Below are positions 17,842 through 26,456 of a DNA stretch of 64,000 nt, one piece after another. The position numbers were made by a program, and so were the translations under genes. The DNA comes from Collimonas sp. OK242 (GTDB lineage: Bacteria; Pseudomonadota; Gammaproteobacteria; Burkholderiales; Burkholderiaceae_D): positions 35,209 to 99,208 of the forward strand of contig NZ_FNOR01000020.1 in assembly GCF_900107095.1 (NCBI RefSeq), written 5' to 3'. The notes beneath the pieces were generated by a model, which had not been told where the DNA came from, did no database searches, and saw only the letters and a list, made by a program, of their open reading frames with translations. How positions within the stretch are numbered: position 1 is the stretch's first letter; every line of letters begins with the position of its first letter.

Positions 17842-18327
17842 TTATTCTTCGCTGGTGGCTTCCGCCAGTTCTTCCAGCGCGATAGAGAGATTGGCCATCT
17901 CTACCGCTACCCGCGCGGCATCGGTGCCCTTCTCTTCCATCCGGGCTTCGGCTTGCTCGTCGTTCTCGGTGGTCAATACCGCATTCGCAATCGGAATGCC
18001 GGAATCCAGGCCGACGCGCGTGATGCCTGCGCCGGACTCATTGGAGACCAGCTCGAAGTGGTAGGTCTCGCCGCGAATCACGGCGCCGATCGCGATCAGC
18101 GCGTCAAACTGCATGGTTTCCGCCATTTTCTGCAACGCCAGCGGGATTTCCAGCGCACCCGGCACGGTGACGTGCAAGATGTCTTCATCCGCCACGCCCA
18201 GATGCTTCAGCTCTGCCAGACAGGCCGAGATCAAGCCGTGGCATACATCTTCATTGAAGCGGGCTTGCACAATTCCGATGCGCAAATCTGCACCATCCAG
18301 ATTGGTTTCGTAAATTCCGACTGTCAT
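17842..18327 (-). CDS. ribH: 6,7-dimethyl-8-ribityllumazine synthase
   Basis: A 161-residue lumazine synthase that condenses 5-amino-6-ribitylamino-uracil with 3,4-dihydroxy-2-butanone 4-phosphate in riboflavin synthesis. Substrate-binding segments [20 protein letters not shown] and [14 protein letters not shown] (with catalytic H90) are intact, as is the late [10 protein letters not shown]. Its substrate is made by RibB, encoded just upstream. A Glu-rich C-terminal tail extends slightly beyond the core fold. Confidence 0.97.
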   Translation of the reverse strand: MTVGIYETNLDGADLRIGIVQARFNEDVCHGLISACLAELKHLGVADEDILHVTVPGALEIPLALQKMAETMQFDALIAIGAVIRGETYHFELVSNESGAGITRVGLDSGIPIANAVLTTENDEQAEARMEEKGTDAARVAVEMANLSIALEELAEATSEE

Positions 18328-18450
18328 GGCTTTCCTCTTATGCGCACTGGGCGCTTTCTACTAATTAATTTTCAAGATAATTTACAAAAATCGCTGCTCG
18401 TTGCTGCCACTGCCATTGATTGCAAGGACAAACGCAAAGACACCCGATCT

Positions 18451-19563
18451 TCAAGAATTCGGCTTGTTCTGATAGCCGGTAATTTCAAGGTCATAACCTG
18501 TCATCGACGGCATCTTGCGCGGGCTGGCCAGCAATTTCATTTTGCCGACGCCGAGGTCTTTCAGAATCTGCGCGCCGATGCCGTAGGTCCGCAAATCGAC
18601 CCGCGGCGGCGGCGGCTTGATGCCGCTGCAGGCCGCTTCCAGCGCCGCAAACTTGGCGAATATCTGGTCTGCCGACTCTTCGCAATTGAGCAACACCACC
18701 ACGCCGCAAGGCGACGCCGCAATGGCCGCCAGGGCCGACGCCATATTCCAGGAATGGTTGGTGGCCTGGGTTTCCAGCAAATCCAGGATCGAGACCGGCT
18801 GATGCACCCGCACCAGCGTTTCCACGTCCGGCGCAGGCTCGCCATGCAGCAGCGCCAGGTGGGCGCCGCCACTCGGCGTATCGCGATAGGCGATGGTCTT
18901 GAACGTGCCCTGCGCGGTGTGCGTGGTGCGTTCAGCGAGCCGTTCGACGATGCTTTCGTGCTGGCCGCGATAGTGGATCAGATCGGCAATGGTGCCGACC
19001 TTCAAGCCGTGTTCCTTGGAAAACTCCAGCAAGTCAGGCAGACGCGCCATGGTGCCGTCTTCCTTGAGAATTTCGCAAATCACCGCGGCCGGCGTCAAGC
19101 CCGCCATTTCAGTCAAATCGCAACCGGCTTCGGTATGCCCGGCGCGCATCAATACGCCGCCCTTGCGCGCCTTGATCGGGAAAATATGGCCCGGCTGCAC
19201 GATGTCGCCAGCCTTGGCATTTACCGCCACCGCAACCTGGATGGTGCGGGCGCGGTCAGCAGCGGAGATCCCGGTCGTGACGCCTTCCGCGGCTTCGATC
19301 GAGACCGTGAAATTGGTGCCGTAGGCGGTGCCGTTACGGCTGGTCATCATGCCCAGGTTGAGCTGGTCGCAGCGTTCTTCGGTCAAGGTCAGGCATACCA
19401 GGCCGCGGGCATACCTGACCATGAAGTTGATCGCCTCTGGCGTCACAAAATCGGCGGCGAGCACCAGGTCGCCCTCGTTTTCACGATCTTCTTCATCCAC
19501 CAAAATCACCATGCGCCCGGCGCGGAGTTCGGCAATGATTTCCTCTGTTGTTGCAATTGACAT
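18451..19563 (-). CDS. ribBA: 3,4-dihydroxy-2-butanone 4-phosphate synthase with degenerate GTP cyclohydrolase II domain
   Basis: A 370-residue riboflavin biosynthesis protein. The N-terminal RibB domain is complete: [12 protein letters not shown] (residues 23-34), TGISAADRA and [11 protein letters not shown]. The C-terminal half (from about residue 205) has the GTP cyclohydrolase II fold order, but the zinc site C-x10-C-x-C is missing. Where the family has a cysteine-rich loop this protein reads [13 protein letters not shown]. It therefore likely has only the butanone-phosphate activity, and a separate RibA would be needed for GTP hydrolysis. It heads the ribBA-ribH-nusB group. No FMN riboswitch is recognisable in the leader. 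Confidence 0.92.
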   Translation of the reverse strand: MSIATTEEIIAELRAGRMVILVDEEDRENEGDLVLAADFVTPEAINFMVRYARGLVCLTLTEERCDQLNLGMMTSRNGTAYGTNFTVSIEAAEGVTTGISAADRARTIQVAVAVNAKAGDIVQPGHIFPIKARKGGVLMRAGHTEAGCDLTEMAGLTPAAVICEILKEDGTMARLPDLLEFSKEHGLKVGTIADLIHYRGQHESIVERLAERTTHTAQGTFKTIAYRDTPSGGAHLALLHGEPAPDVETLVRVHQPVSILDLLETQATNHSWNMASALAAIAASPCGVVVLLNCEESADQIFAKFAALEAACSGIKPPPPRVDLRTYGIGAQILKDLGVGKMKLLASPRKMPSMTGYDLEITGYQNKPNS

Positions 19564-19813
19564 GTTTCGCCTTGAAGATAACCAGTCGGGAAGTCGCCTT
19601 GTGAGCTGACTGCGTCCAACTGATATTTGCTATAAATCGTGCTATGAAGATTGTGGTTTATGGACTAAGGGTCGCTGCTGAGCAATCCTGATAAATCAAA
19701 CATAAACCAGAGGTGGCTATTTTAAAGGATTTAGCAGACTGAAAATGTTTTACGGACAGCAGTTTGCGGAAGTTTCGCCTCGGTCAGGCAATACAGCAAC
19801 GATGCCAGTCGAA

Positions 19814-20872
19814 TCAAGCCGCCAATGGTTGCATGTTTGCCAATGCATCAACCAACAACAAGGGGTCGCCCAGCGCCAGTTTTTTCGAGTCCGACAGCGC
19901 CTGCCGGAACGATTTGGCGCCCGGCACGCCGGCCATCAAGCCCAGCATGTGGCGGGTAATGCTATTGAGGCGCAAACCGTTGCCATCGCGCCCATGCAGG
20001 GCAAGTTGCTGGCGGATATAAGGCAACATGGCGTCTATCACCTCGGCCCGGGTCTTCGGCGCGGCGCCGGCGTCGCCAAAATAGCGGGAATCGAAATCGG
20101 CCATCAGATAGGGATTGTGATAAGCCTCGCGCCCCAGCATCACGCCGTCCACATATTGCAGATGGAAATCGATTTCACCGGTAGTCTTGATGGCGCCGTT
20201 GATGATGATTTCCAGCTCCGGAAAATCGTTCGCCAGCCGGTAGGCGTATTCATATTTCAGCGGCGGGATTTCACGGTTCTCCTTAGGGCTCAGCCCTTTC
20301 AGGATCGCGTTGCGCGCGTGCACGATAAATGTCTGGCAGCCGGCTTCTGCGACGGTCCCAACAAAATCGCGGACAAACTCATAGGATTCAGTCTGGTCGA
20401 TACCAACCCGATGTTTGACAGTCACGTCAATCGTCACCGCATCACGCATTGCCTTGACGCAATCTGCAACCAATGCCGATTCCGCCATCAGGCATGCGCC
20501 AAAAGCGCCCTTCTGCACCCGTTCCGACGGGCAGCCGCAATTCAGGTTGATCTCGTCGTAACCCCATTCCTGGCCCAGCTTGGCGCTCCTGGCCAGGTCG
20601 GCCGGCTCGCTGCCGCCCAGTTGCAAGGCGACCGGATGCTCCATATCGCTGAAATCCAGATGGCGCGCCACATCCCCGTGCAGCAAGGCGCCGGTGGTCA
20701 CCATTTCGGTGTAGAGCCAGGTGTGGCGGGTGATTTGACGGTGGAATACGCGGCAATGGCGATCGGTCCAGTCCATCATGGGCGCAACAGATATCCTCCG
20801 GCCTCGGTAATTCGTTGATTTCCCGGTGTTTGCAAGGGATTCAGGAGTGTTTGTCAGCATTGCAATATTCAC
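19814..20872 (-). CDS. dusA: tRNA-dihydrouridine(20/20a) synthase
   Basis: A 352-residue FMN-dependent enzyme that reduces uridine in the D-loop of tRNA. The flavin barrel begins RRISVAPMMDWTDRHCR. The catalytic cysteine is C114 in NLNCGCPSERVQ, followed by the DusA-typical KGAFGACLM. Late phosphate-binding strands NGAIKT and DGVMLGREAYHNP are present. The reading frame opens with GTG at 20872; an ATG four codons later (20860) is equally possible because neither has a strong ribosome site. It marks the last core gene before the accessory region. Confidence 0.93.
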   Translation of the reverse strand: MNIAMLTNTPESLANTGKSTNYRGRRISVAPMMDWTDRHCRVFHRQITRHTWLYTEMVTTGALLHGDVARHLDFSDMEHPVALQLGGSEPADLARSAKLGQEWGYDEINLNCGCPSERVQKGAFGACLMAESALVADCVKAMRDAVTIDVTVKHRVGIDQTESYEFVRDFVGTVAEAGCQTFIVHARNAILKGLSPKENREIPPLKYEYAYRLANDFPELEIIINGAIKTTGEIDFHLQYVDGVMLGREAYHNPYLMADFDSRYFGDAGAAPKTRAEVIDAMLPYIRQQLALHGRDGNGLRLNSITRHMLGLMAGVPGAKSFRQALSDSKKLALGDPLLLVDALANMQPLAA

Positions 20873-21185
20873 TGTAATTCATGTTTCATCATCGGACTTC
20901 ACGTTTCCTGGCTATAGAAAACATGGCCTTGACCATTAAAATAGGTAAACGCTGGCGGGCTCAGAAATGAGCCGCAAAGATGGAAAGCGACAGGCGAACG
21001 CTCAAATAGCAGGATGGACGCATTATATCTGACATGGCGTTACCTACCTTAAACAATGCTGAGACCTGACCTCGGTGTCCGGGCACGATGATAGTTGCGA
21101 CATAGATTAATTCAGAATTAAATTCAATTGCAAAATAGACAATAAAACCAAGATCGCAAATATCACAAGACAGGCAGGCCAGCCA
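20873..21185. other. Non-coding boundary segment between dusA and the accessory region
   Basis: About 313 AT-richer bases with no supported gene. A minus-strand open frame exists here but has unlikely composition and no ribosome site. No tRNA, direct repeat or attachment-site-like sequence is evident, so the left boundary of the accessory region cannot be fixed more exactly. Confidence 0.4.
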
Positions 21186-21803
21186 ATGTACACACTCGGG
21201 ACAGAACATTTGGTTTTACGCGACTTTTCCTCCGAAGACAGGGACGAATAAAGAGCGCTGCGGGATGACCGGAAATTCGCGCGATTCTATAGCGAGGAAG
21301 ACCTTTCGAATGAGAAGTCGGATGCCTTGCTTACATTCTTTATATCCGAGAACCTGGCGCAACCGAGAAGCAAATATCAATTTGCGATAGTCACCAAGGG
21401 CGGCGACCTGATTGGTTCATGCGGCATCCGCCTGGAAGCGGATCAACAGGCATCGGTTGGCTGTGAACTAGGCCGTGAATGGCAAAAGAAAGGATACGCG
21501 CTTGAAGCCGGAAGTGCGATGCTTGCCTTCGGTTTTGAGCAGCAGGGAGTGCATCGCATTTATGCGGAAACGATTTCGGAAAATAAAGCAGCGATAAGGC
21601 TGTGCAAAATTCTCGGGATGCGACACGAAGCGCTTTTTCTGGAGAACAGGTATTTCCAGAACCGATGGGGGAGCACTTGCGTTGGACTGGAAACAACGTT
21701 GCTCGTCCACCGTTGTAGGGTCGTGACCGTACCAGCAACCAGCATGTCCGTGCAACCAGGTTTCGCCGCCCGCACGCAGGCCGGCAACCCGCGCATTGAC
21801 TGA
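21186..21803 (+). pseudogene. GNAT-family N-acetyltransferase broken by an in-frame stop
   Basis: An acetyltransferase gene of the RimJ/RimL type interrupted by a TAA at 21249-21251. The first 21 codons from the ATG at 21186 read MYTLGTEHLVLRDFSSEDRDE, the usual first strand of the fold. After the TAA the same frame continues with the expected helix (ALRDDRKFARFYSEED) and then the acetyl-CoA region (ELGREWQKKGYALEAGSAML, NKAAIRLCKILGMRHEA). A single base change, for example from a Tyr codon, would account for the stop. The last 40 residues after NRYFQNRW also fail to resemble the family, suggesting further decay. A product from an internal start would lack the first strand. Confidence 0.75.
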
Positions 21804-21973
21804 GCAAGGCGCGCAATCCGATATCCGCAGCTTACTCGGCCAATCACTCTGCTTACTGCCGTGCCGGTGTATTTTCCAGTACGCGCCACACAGGCAGACA
21901 GTATAAGACTGATCCCGATGGGCATAACCGCCAAGCATTGGCCGTACCATAAGCGATGGCGGCGTCTTTCAAG

Positions 21974-24900
21974 CTACCCCAAAAGACTACTTGACTGAAA
22001 TGGCCCCGGAGCGAGAATGACAGTGCCTTTCTGCTCCATCATCGACCAGTTATCGATATTGTTTTTCCAATCCGGGCTGGTCAGTCCGGCTTCATTGTAC
22101 GGCTTGAAGAATTCTTCTAACGCCTGCTTATTCTGATCGATTTTACTGGGCTCGAAAATCTTCTCGGAAATAAAGACGCCCACGGCACCTACCACGGTAA
22201 GTCCCAGTGCGACCAGGAAGAACGGCCCTGCAGCCACATCGATTGCGCCGGCTTCCGCCAGACCTGCGGCGCCCCAGAACACTCCTCCTCCAGTCTCTAC
22301 CGCACCAAAGCCAACTACGCCATAATTGTTCGGCAACGGATTGCCGTACGCATCTTTCATGTTGAAACCGGTATACATGTCCCTGGCGCCCGAATATATT
22401 GAAAGCGGCCCGGACAATACATCCAATGCGGCTACGCCTCCCTTGAGCGCCAAGCCAGTGTATGCCAATCCCCTGGTTAATCCCGACCCGATCTTCTCGG
22501 TGGAAACATCGATCACTCCCGACAGCGCTACGTTGCCGCCGGCTTCGCTAGCCTGCAGGGCCGCCTTCTGAATCGCAGGGTCCGAATAGAGCGGCGCGCT
22601 TGAATAGGTATCGAGCGTCAAGCGTCCATAGGTTTCCAAGGTCGTAGCAGTGCCCTCACCGCCGGTAGTCACAGTGGCTGCAATCCGGTCGGAAAGTAAA
22701 TCAGCATCGCCTACCGCGTATTTGCCTTTATCGATCAAGGCGGCCTTTACTGCTGCCTGATCCGATAAATTAACACCGGTCAACGCTTTCGCTTGTTTAC
22801 TGATTTCCTGGGTAAGCGGTGTCTGGGCGCTGCCGGCAGCGCCGGCAGCCGGGCTATCGAGCAAAAATCCCAGCCTGGCCATGGGATTGTTCTGGACCGC
22901 AGCCCGCTCATCCGCGCTGAGCTGTCCCGCCGCCTTGCTATAGCGTTCAGCAAAGGATGCCGAGTCATATTTAACGGCTGGAAGCAATTTATACAGTTGG
23001 CCATTTTTGCTAAGTGCACTATCAAGCGCGGCCTGAACGGCTTTCTTATCTGTCGGGTCCACCTTATCCAACGCCTTGGTCAGCGTATTCACATCGGGGC
23101 GCAGGTTTTGCTTAAGCTCCGGTAATATTTCTCCGAAATCCTTATACAGCGCTATCTTGTTTTGCGTTTCCGGAAACTTGGTCGTAGCGAACCGAACGTA
23201 ATGCTCGGCATAGGAACCTGCAATGTCGATATAGTTCACGCCGGCGACGATGGCATCCCGTTTGGCCCATGCAGCCTTGGAATTATCGGAAAAATCCAGT
23301 GGATTGGTGCCATTGAACAGATCAGTCTGGAACTGAGGATCGCCCCAGCGCTTGTCCCCCGCGACCAAATCGATAGCGCCGGAAAGACTGCCCCAAATTC
23401 CGGCCTTGTTTAATTTCTCTGCCAGAGGCAGTAGCGCGGTGGGCGCCGCCCCGTCTTTTCGAGATTCGGCTAAAAATTCGGTGTAGCTGGTGGGATCACC
23501 GCCTCTGGCTTGAATTCGCTGCATCGCCGTGAACATATACTGGCCAAATTGCTTCATCTCTTTATCCGACGTCCCGCTAAGGAAGCCTGTACCGCGCGCG
23601 CTCCAGCGCTCTATATTCAATATCAAATATGCTGCAGTTGCACCTGCTTTAGGATCGATGGTGTTGAGCTTGACATCATAGGTTTGCTGATACAGGTTCA
23701 ATCCCAGCTTTTCAGCTGCCGTGTCGGCAATCGACGGATTGAATGCACGAATGGTAGCCAGAGCGTCGTTTACCTGCTGCTTTTGCTGAGCGTCCGGCAA
23801 CGTGGCGAGCCATTTGGCATACGCAGGTGTGGCAATGTAGTCGGCCCAGCCGTTCGCGATATTGCTGGAACTGAATTGCGTACTGGCGCCCTGGTCGATG
23901 GCTGTCTCCAGCGATGTCCGGTCCAGGTTCTTGGTCAATGCCGGATCGGTCGTCAGCGCGCTTGGCGGATGGACACCGTTGGTATCGTCCAGCGCGGCGC
24001 GCATCTCGGCAACTTTATGCAAAGCGTCCCAGGCAGCCTTCGCCGAAGCCGGCGCATCGGCGCTGAGGGCGACGCCTTGTGGCAGAGTTCCAGGCGCGAC
24101 AGGCGCCGGGCCGGGACTTGCGGTCGGCACACCGGGAGTGGCGACTGCTGGGCTGGCCGGCGCCGTCAGGTAAGGCGCTACCGCTTTGGCATATTCAGTG
24201 GCTTGCCGGTTCGATACTCCCATCAACTCGTAAGCCTGGTTGACGGCATCGGAGCGCTGCTGCGGAGTCAGCTCAGGATGCGTCTTCGCCAGATACGCCA
24301 ATTGCGCATTTACGCCGTAAGCGGTAGTGCCGACAGCACTGAACGGATTTGCTGTGGCGTTAGCCTTCGCCGCTGTCTGGATATTGGCCACCACAGCGAG
24401 ACTGTCATTTACCAAGTCCGGGTGATCGATTTTCGCTTGGGCTGCTGGCACGCCTTGCAACAACCCCGGGCTGAGCAGTCCACCCGATAGGTACTTTTGC
24501 GGAGTAGCGGCAAGTGCTTGCGGATTGATCTCGCCGTTGCTGAGTCCGCTAAGCGCCAGAGATTGCAGATCGAGATTGCCGCGTTTCAGCGTGTCTGCCG
24601 AGGCTGGGGCGTTCGACGCAGCAGCTGCCGGGGTGGCGGACGGACTCGACGTCGGTGCGGGAGCGGGTGATGTTGCGGGCGACCAGCCGGACGCACTGGG
24701 TGACGGCGTAGGAACCGGCACAGTCGTCGCTGCGGCCGGATTGCCAGTTTGCGGCTTAGGAATCGGGTCGCCGTTGACAGCGGCCCATAGCAACGGCTTT
24801 TGTGTGGTACTGATCGCCGTCGGGAAATATTTCAACGTCAAGCCGTCGGTGATGGCTTGGTAGTCTTTACCCAACTGATCTGTAAACGTCTTGTTCTTGC

Positions 24901-25675
24901 TGAAAGAGCCTAGAAGTGCTTGCACTTTTGGCAGGTCGATGACGCCGTTTGTAATAACCTGGCTCGACATGGCCCCAGTTTTGAAATCTTTCGTGTCCAC
25001 CGGCACACCGGTTTGCGCCAACGATTGCGCTTTGACAGTCATCGCCCATTTGTACTGATCTGAATTATGGTCTGCGTTGCTGTACTGCGCGACCAATGCG
25101 GCCATACTGGCTTCAGGCAGCGTCTGGCCGTCGATCTTGCGGGAGTTGATATCGGCCAGCGTAGGCAAGGTGGGCGGCGCCGGCTGCGGCACCGCATTGA
25201 CGTCTGCGGTCTGTACCGGCGTAAGCGGCGGAACCACTGTGCCAGACGGTCCCGACACCGCTGGCCCAGGCACGCCGTTAGATCCAGCGGTGGCGGTCAA
25301 ATTGATTATCTCGCCTGGGTCCAGATTGTTAGGATCGCGCGCAGGAGCCTTCGGATTCGGTGGACCGGGCAGACGGCTATCCACCAGCCTCATGTCGAAA
25401 TTCTGACTCTTGTTGTATTCGCTCAACCGTTTGAATACCAACAGAAATTGCTGATCATAAGTAAGCTTGGTCTGTTCATCCGGGGACAGCAATTGATCAC
25501 GACGGTTGACGAAAACGGCAAACAGATTGTTATCGCCGTTTTTCCCGATGGTCACGGTCGGAGACGAATTATCGGGCGTTGTTGGGGGTTGGGGCGGTGG
25601 TGAAGCAGGCGCAGCGGCAGGAACTATCGCCGGCTGGTATCTCGCCGAAGACTCTCCATCGATATACAAACCCAT
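21974..25675 (-). CDS. Very large Pro-rich/helical protein, candidate type III-secreted substrate
   Basis: A 1233-residue protein of unknown function. The ATG at 25675 has AAGGAG seven bases upstream; there is no Sec signal. It opens with MGLYIDGESSARYQ, followed by Pro/Ala-rich linkers (residues 15-40 and about 300-360) and long helical stretches rich in Ala, Asp, Lys and Gln. A glycine-rich hydrophobic segment lies at about 1119-1173 (VALGLTVVGAVGVFISEKI) before a 60-residue tail. The start and this segment resemble those of the 1038-residue LysM protein upstream, so the two are probably paralogues. Position beside the secretion operon makes it a candidate effector or translocator, but no known effector domain was recognised. 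Confidence 0.85.
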   Translation of the reverse strand: MGLYIDGESSARYQPAIVPAAAPASPPPQPPTTPDNSSPTVTIGKNGDNNLFAVFVNRRDQLLSPDEQTKLTYDQQFLLVFKRLSEYNKSQNFDMRLVDSRLPGPPNPKAPARDPNNLDPGEIINLTATAGSNGVPGPAVSGPSGTVVPPLTPVQTADVNAVPQPAPPTLPTLADINSRKIDGQTLPEASMAALVAQYSNADHNSDQYKWAMTVKAQSLAQTGVPVDTKDFKTGAMSSQVITNGVIDLPKVQALLGSFSKNKTFTDQLGKDYQAITDGLTLKYFPTAISTTQKPLLWAAVNGDPIPKPQTGNPAAATTVPVPTPSPSASGWSPATSPAPAPTSSPSATPAAAASNAPASADTLKRGNLDLQSLALSGLSNGEINPQALAATPQKYLSGGLLSPGLLQGVPAAQAKIDHPDLVNDSLAVVANIQTAAKANATANPFSAVGTTAYGVNAQLAYLAKTHPELTPQQRSDAVNQAYELMGVSNRQATEYAKAVAPYLTAPASPAVATPGVPTASPGPAPVAPGTLPQGVALSADAPASAKAAWDALHKVAEMRAALDDTNGVHPPSALTTDPALTKNLDRTSLETAIDQGASTQFSSSNIANGWADYIATPAYAKWLATLPDAQQKQQVNDALATIRAFNPSIADTAAEKLGLNLYQQTYDVKLNTIDPKAGATAAYLILNIERWSARGTGFLSGTSDKEMKQFGQYMFTAMQRIQARGGDPTSYTEFLAESRKDGAAPTALLPLAEKLNKAGIWGSLSGAIDLVAGDKRWGDPQFQTDLFNGTNPLDFSDNSKAAWAKRDAIVAGVNYIDIAGSYAEHYVRFATTKFPETQNKIALYKDFGEILPELKQNLRPDVNTLTKALDKVDPTDKKAVQAALDSALSKNGQLYKLLPAVKYDSASFAERYSKAAGQLSADERAAVQNNPMARLGFLLDSPAAGAAGSAQTPLTQEISKQAKALTGVNLSDQAAVKAALIDKGKYAVGDADLLSDRIAATVTTGGEGTATTLETYGRLTLDTYSSAPLYSDPAIQKAALQASEAGGNVALSGVIDVSTEKIGSGLTRGLAYTGLALKGGVAALDVLSGPLSIYSGARDMYTGFNMKDAYGNPLPNNYGVVGFGAVETGGGVFWGAAGLAEAGAIDVAAGPFFLVALGLTVVGAVGVFISEKIFEPSKIDQNKQALEEFFKPYNEAGLTSPDWKNNIDNWSMMEQKGTVILAPGPFQSSSLLG

Positions 25676-25808
25676 AAACAATCTCCTTAAATTTTTTACA
25701 GTATTTTTTTGAGGCTGGATTGAAGCTTATGCGGACACGCCTTGGCCCTTGACTTTCGGTATGCCAATTGATCCATTGTATGTTCGAATTACTTGTCCGC
25801 CATTTCAA

Positions 25809-25818
25809 AAAACCGTAG
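25809..25818. promoter_or_regulatory. AAAACCGTAG core shared with the sctD/luxR control region
   Basis: The decamer AAAACCGTAG lies about 135 bp upstream of the 1233-codon gene. The identical decamer occurs in repeat copy A (45594-45603), and AAAACTGTAG in copy B (45822-45831), of the sctD/luxR intergenic region. This could be a shared operator for the type III genes, but a ten-base match alone is weak evidence. Confidence 0.3.
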
Positions 25819-25969
25819 TTTTCCTATGACAGTGCAATTGGTGACAGGACGACAAGAACACGTCGAAGCCGCTCAGGAAGTTTTATATGCCGATATCGTT
25901 AGCTATAGGTGACGCCGGGCGGTACCCGACAAAAATGCGGTGCTTGCACGGTATTCGGGCCACACCGGC

Positions 25970-26341
25970 TTATTTGCCTTTCCCTTTGCCTGGCCGCCTT
26001 GCTGCTTGTTTAGCGGCAGCTATGCGGGCCCGACCGATTGCCACCATGTTCGCGCTGGTCAACTCCTCCGGCCGCAGAGGTACCCAGGCCGCATACAGCG
26101 CAAACGTGCATACGAGGCACAGCAGCAACGAGGCCGCCAACGTCACCGGATCGCGCACCAAGCCGAAGCTGGCCATGATCACCAGCAACAAGGTCGGCAG
26201 CATCGCCAGACAGGAGCGGGAAACATCGACACCAACCTTGCAACCGCAGATTCGACAGCATGCAGTGCCCGCCGGGCCAAGACAGAGCTTGCGCCACAAG
26301 GGCAAACAGGATTCGGATTTGCAATGCGGACAGAGGTTCAT
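25970..26341 (-). CDS. Small zinc-ribbon membrane protein
   Basis: A 123-residue protein of unknown function between the two giant genes. The N-terminus is a treble-clef or zinc-ribbon-like domain with two cysteine pairs, CPHC at 4-7 and CRIC at 29-32, plus further cysteines (C12, C20, C28). Two adjacent hydrophobic segments follow (about 44-62 and 66-86), then a basic C-terminal tail rich in Lys/Arg/Ala. The topology suggests an inner-membrane protein with both ends in the cytoplasm. The zinc-ribbon-plus-two-helices plan is familiar from small hypothetical proteins of Oxalobacteraceae. Its position suggests, but does not prove, a link to the large proteins. Confidence 0.7.
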   Translation of the reverse strand: MNLCPHCKSESCLPLWRKLCLGPAGTACCRICGCKVGVDVSRSCLAMLPTLLLVIMASFGLVRDPVTLAASLLLCLVCTFALYAAWVPLRPEELTSANMVAIGRARIAAAKQAARRPGKGKGK

Positions 26342-26456
26342 TGCTCGCTTCTTCGATTATCAATCATGCTTGATTGCTTGCCAGTGTAGCGTTTCGCTCC
26401 CCTTCAAATGCCAAACATTACACCCTGCAGATGGGCATATCAGATGCATAGCCTGG

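Noticed and set aside
17683..19560. 625-codon plus-strand frame across ribBA, ribH and nusB
   Set aside because: Antisense shadow of three well-identified genes; the product is low-complexity His/Arg-rich.
19564..19813. Possible FMN riboswitch upstream of ribBA
   Set aside because: The conserved AGGGCGGGGTGAAAGTCCC-type core is absent on either strand.
20961..21209. 82-codon minus-strand frame left of the GNAT remnant
   Set aside because: Hydrophobic, cysteine-rich product without ribosome site; it overlaps the start of the acetyltransferase remnant.
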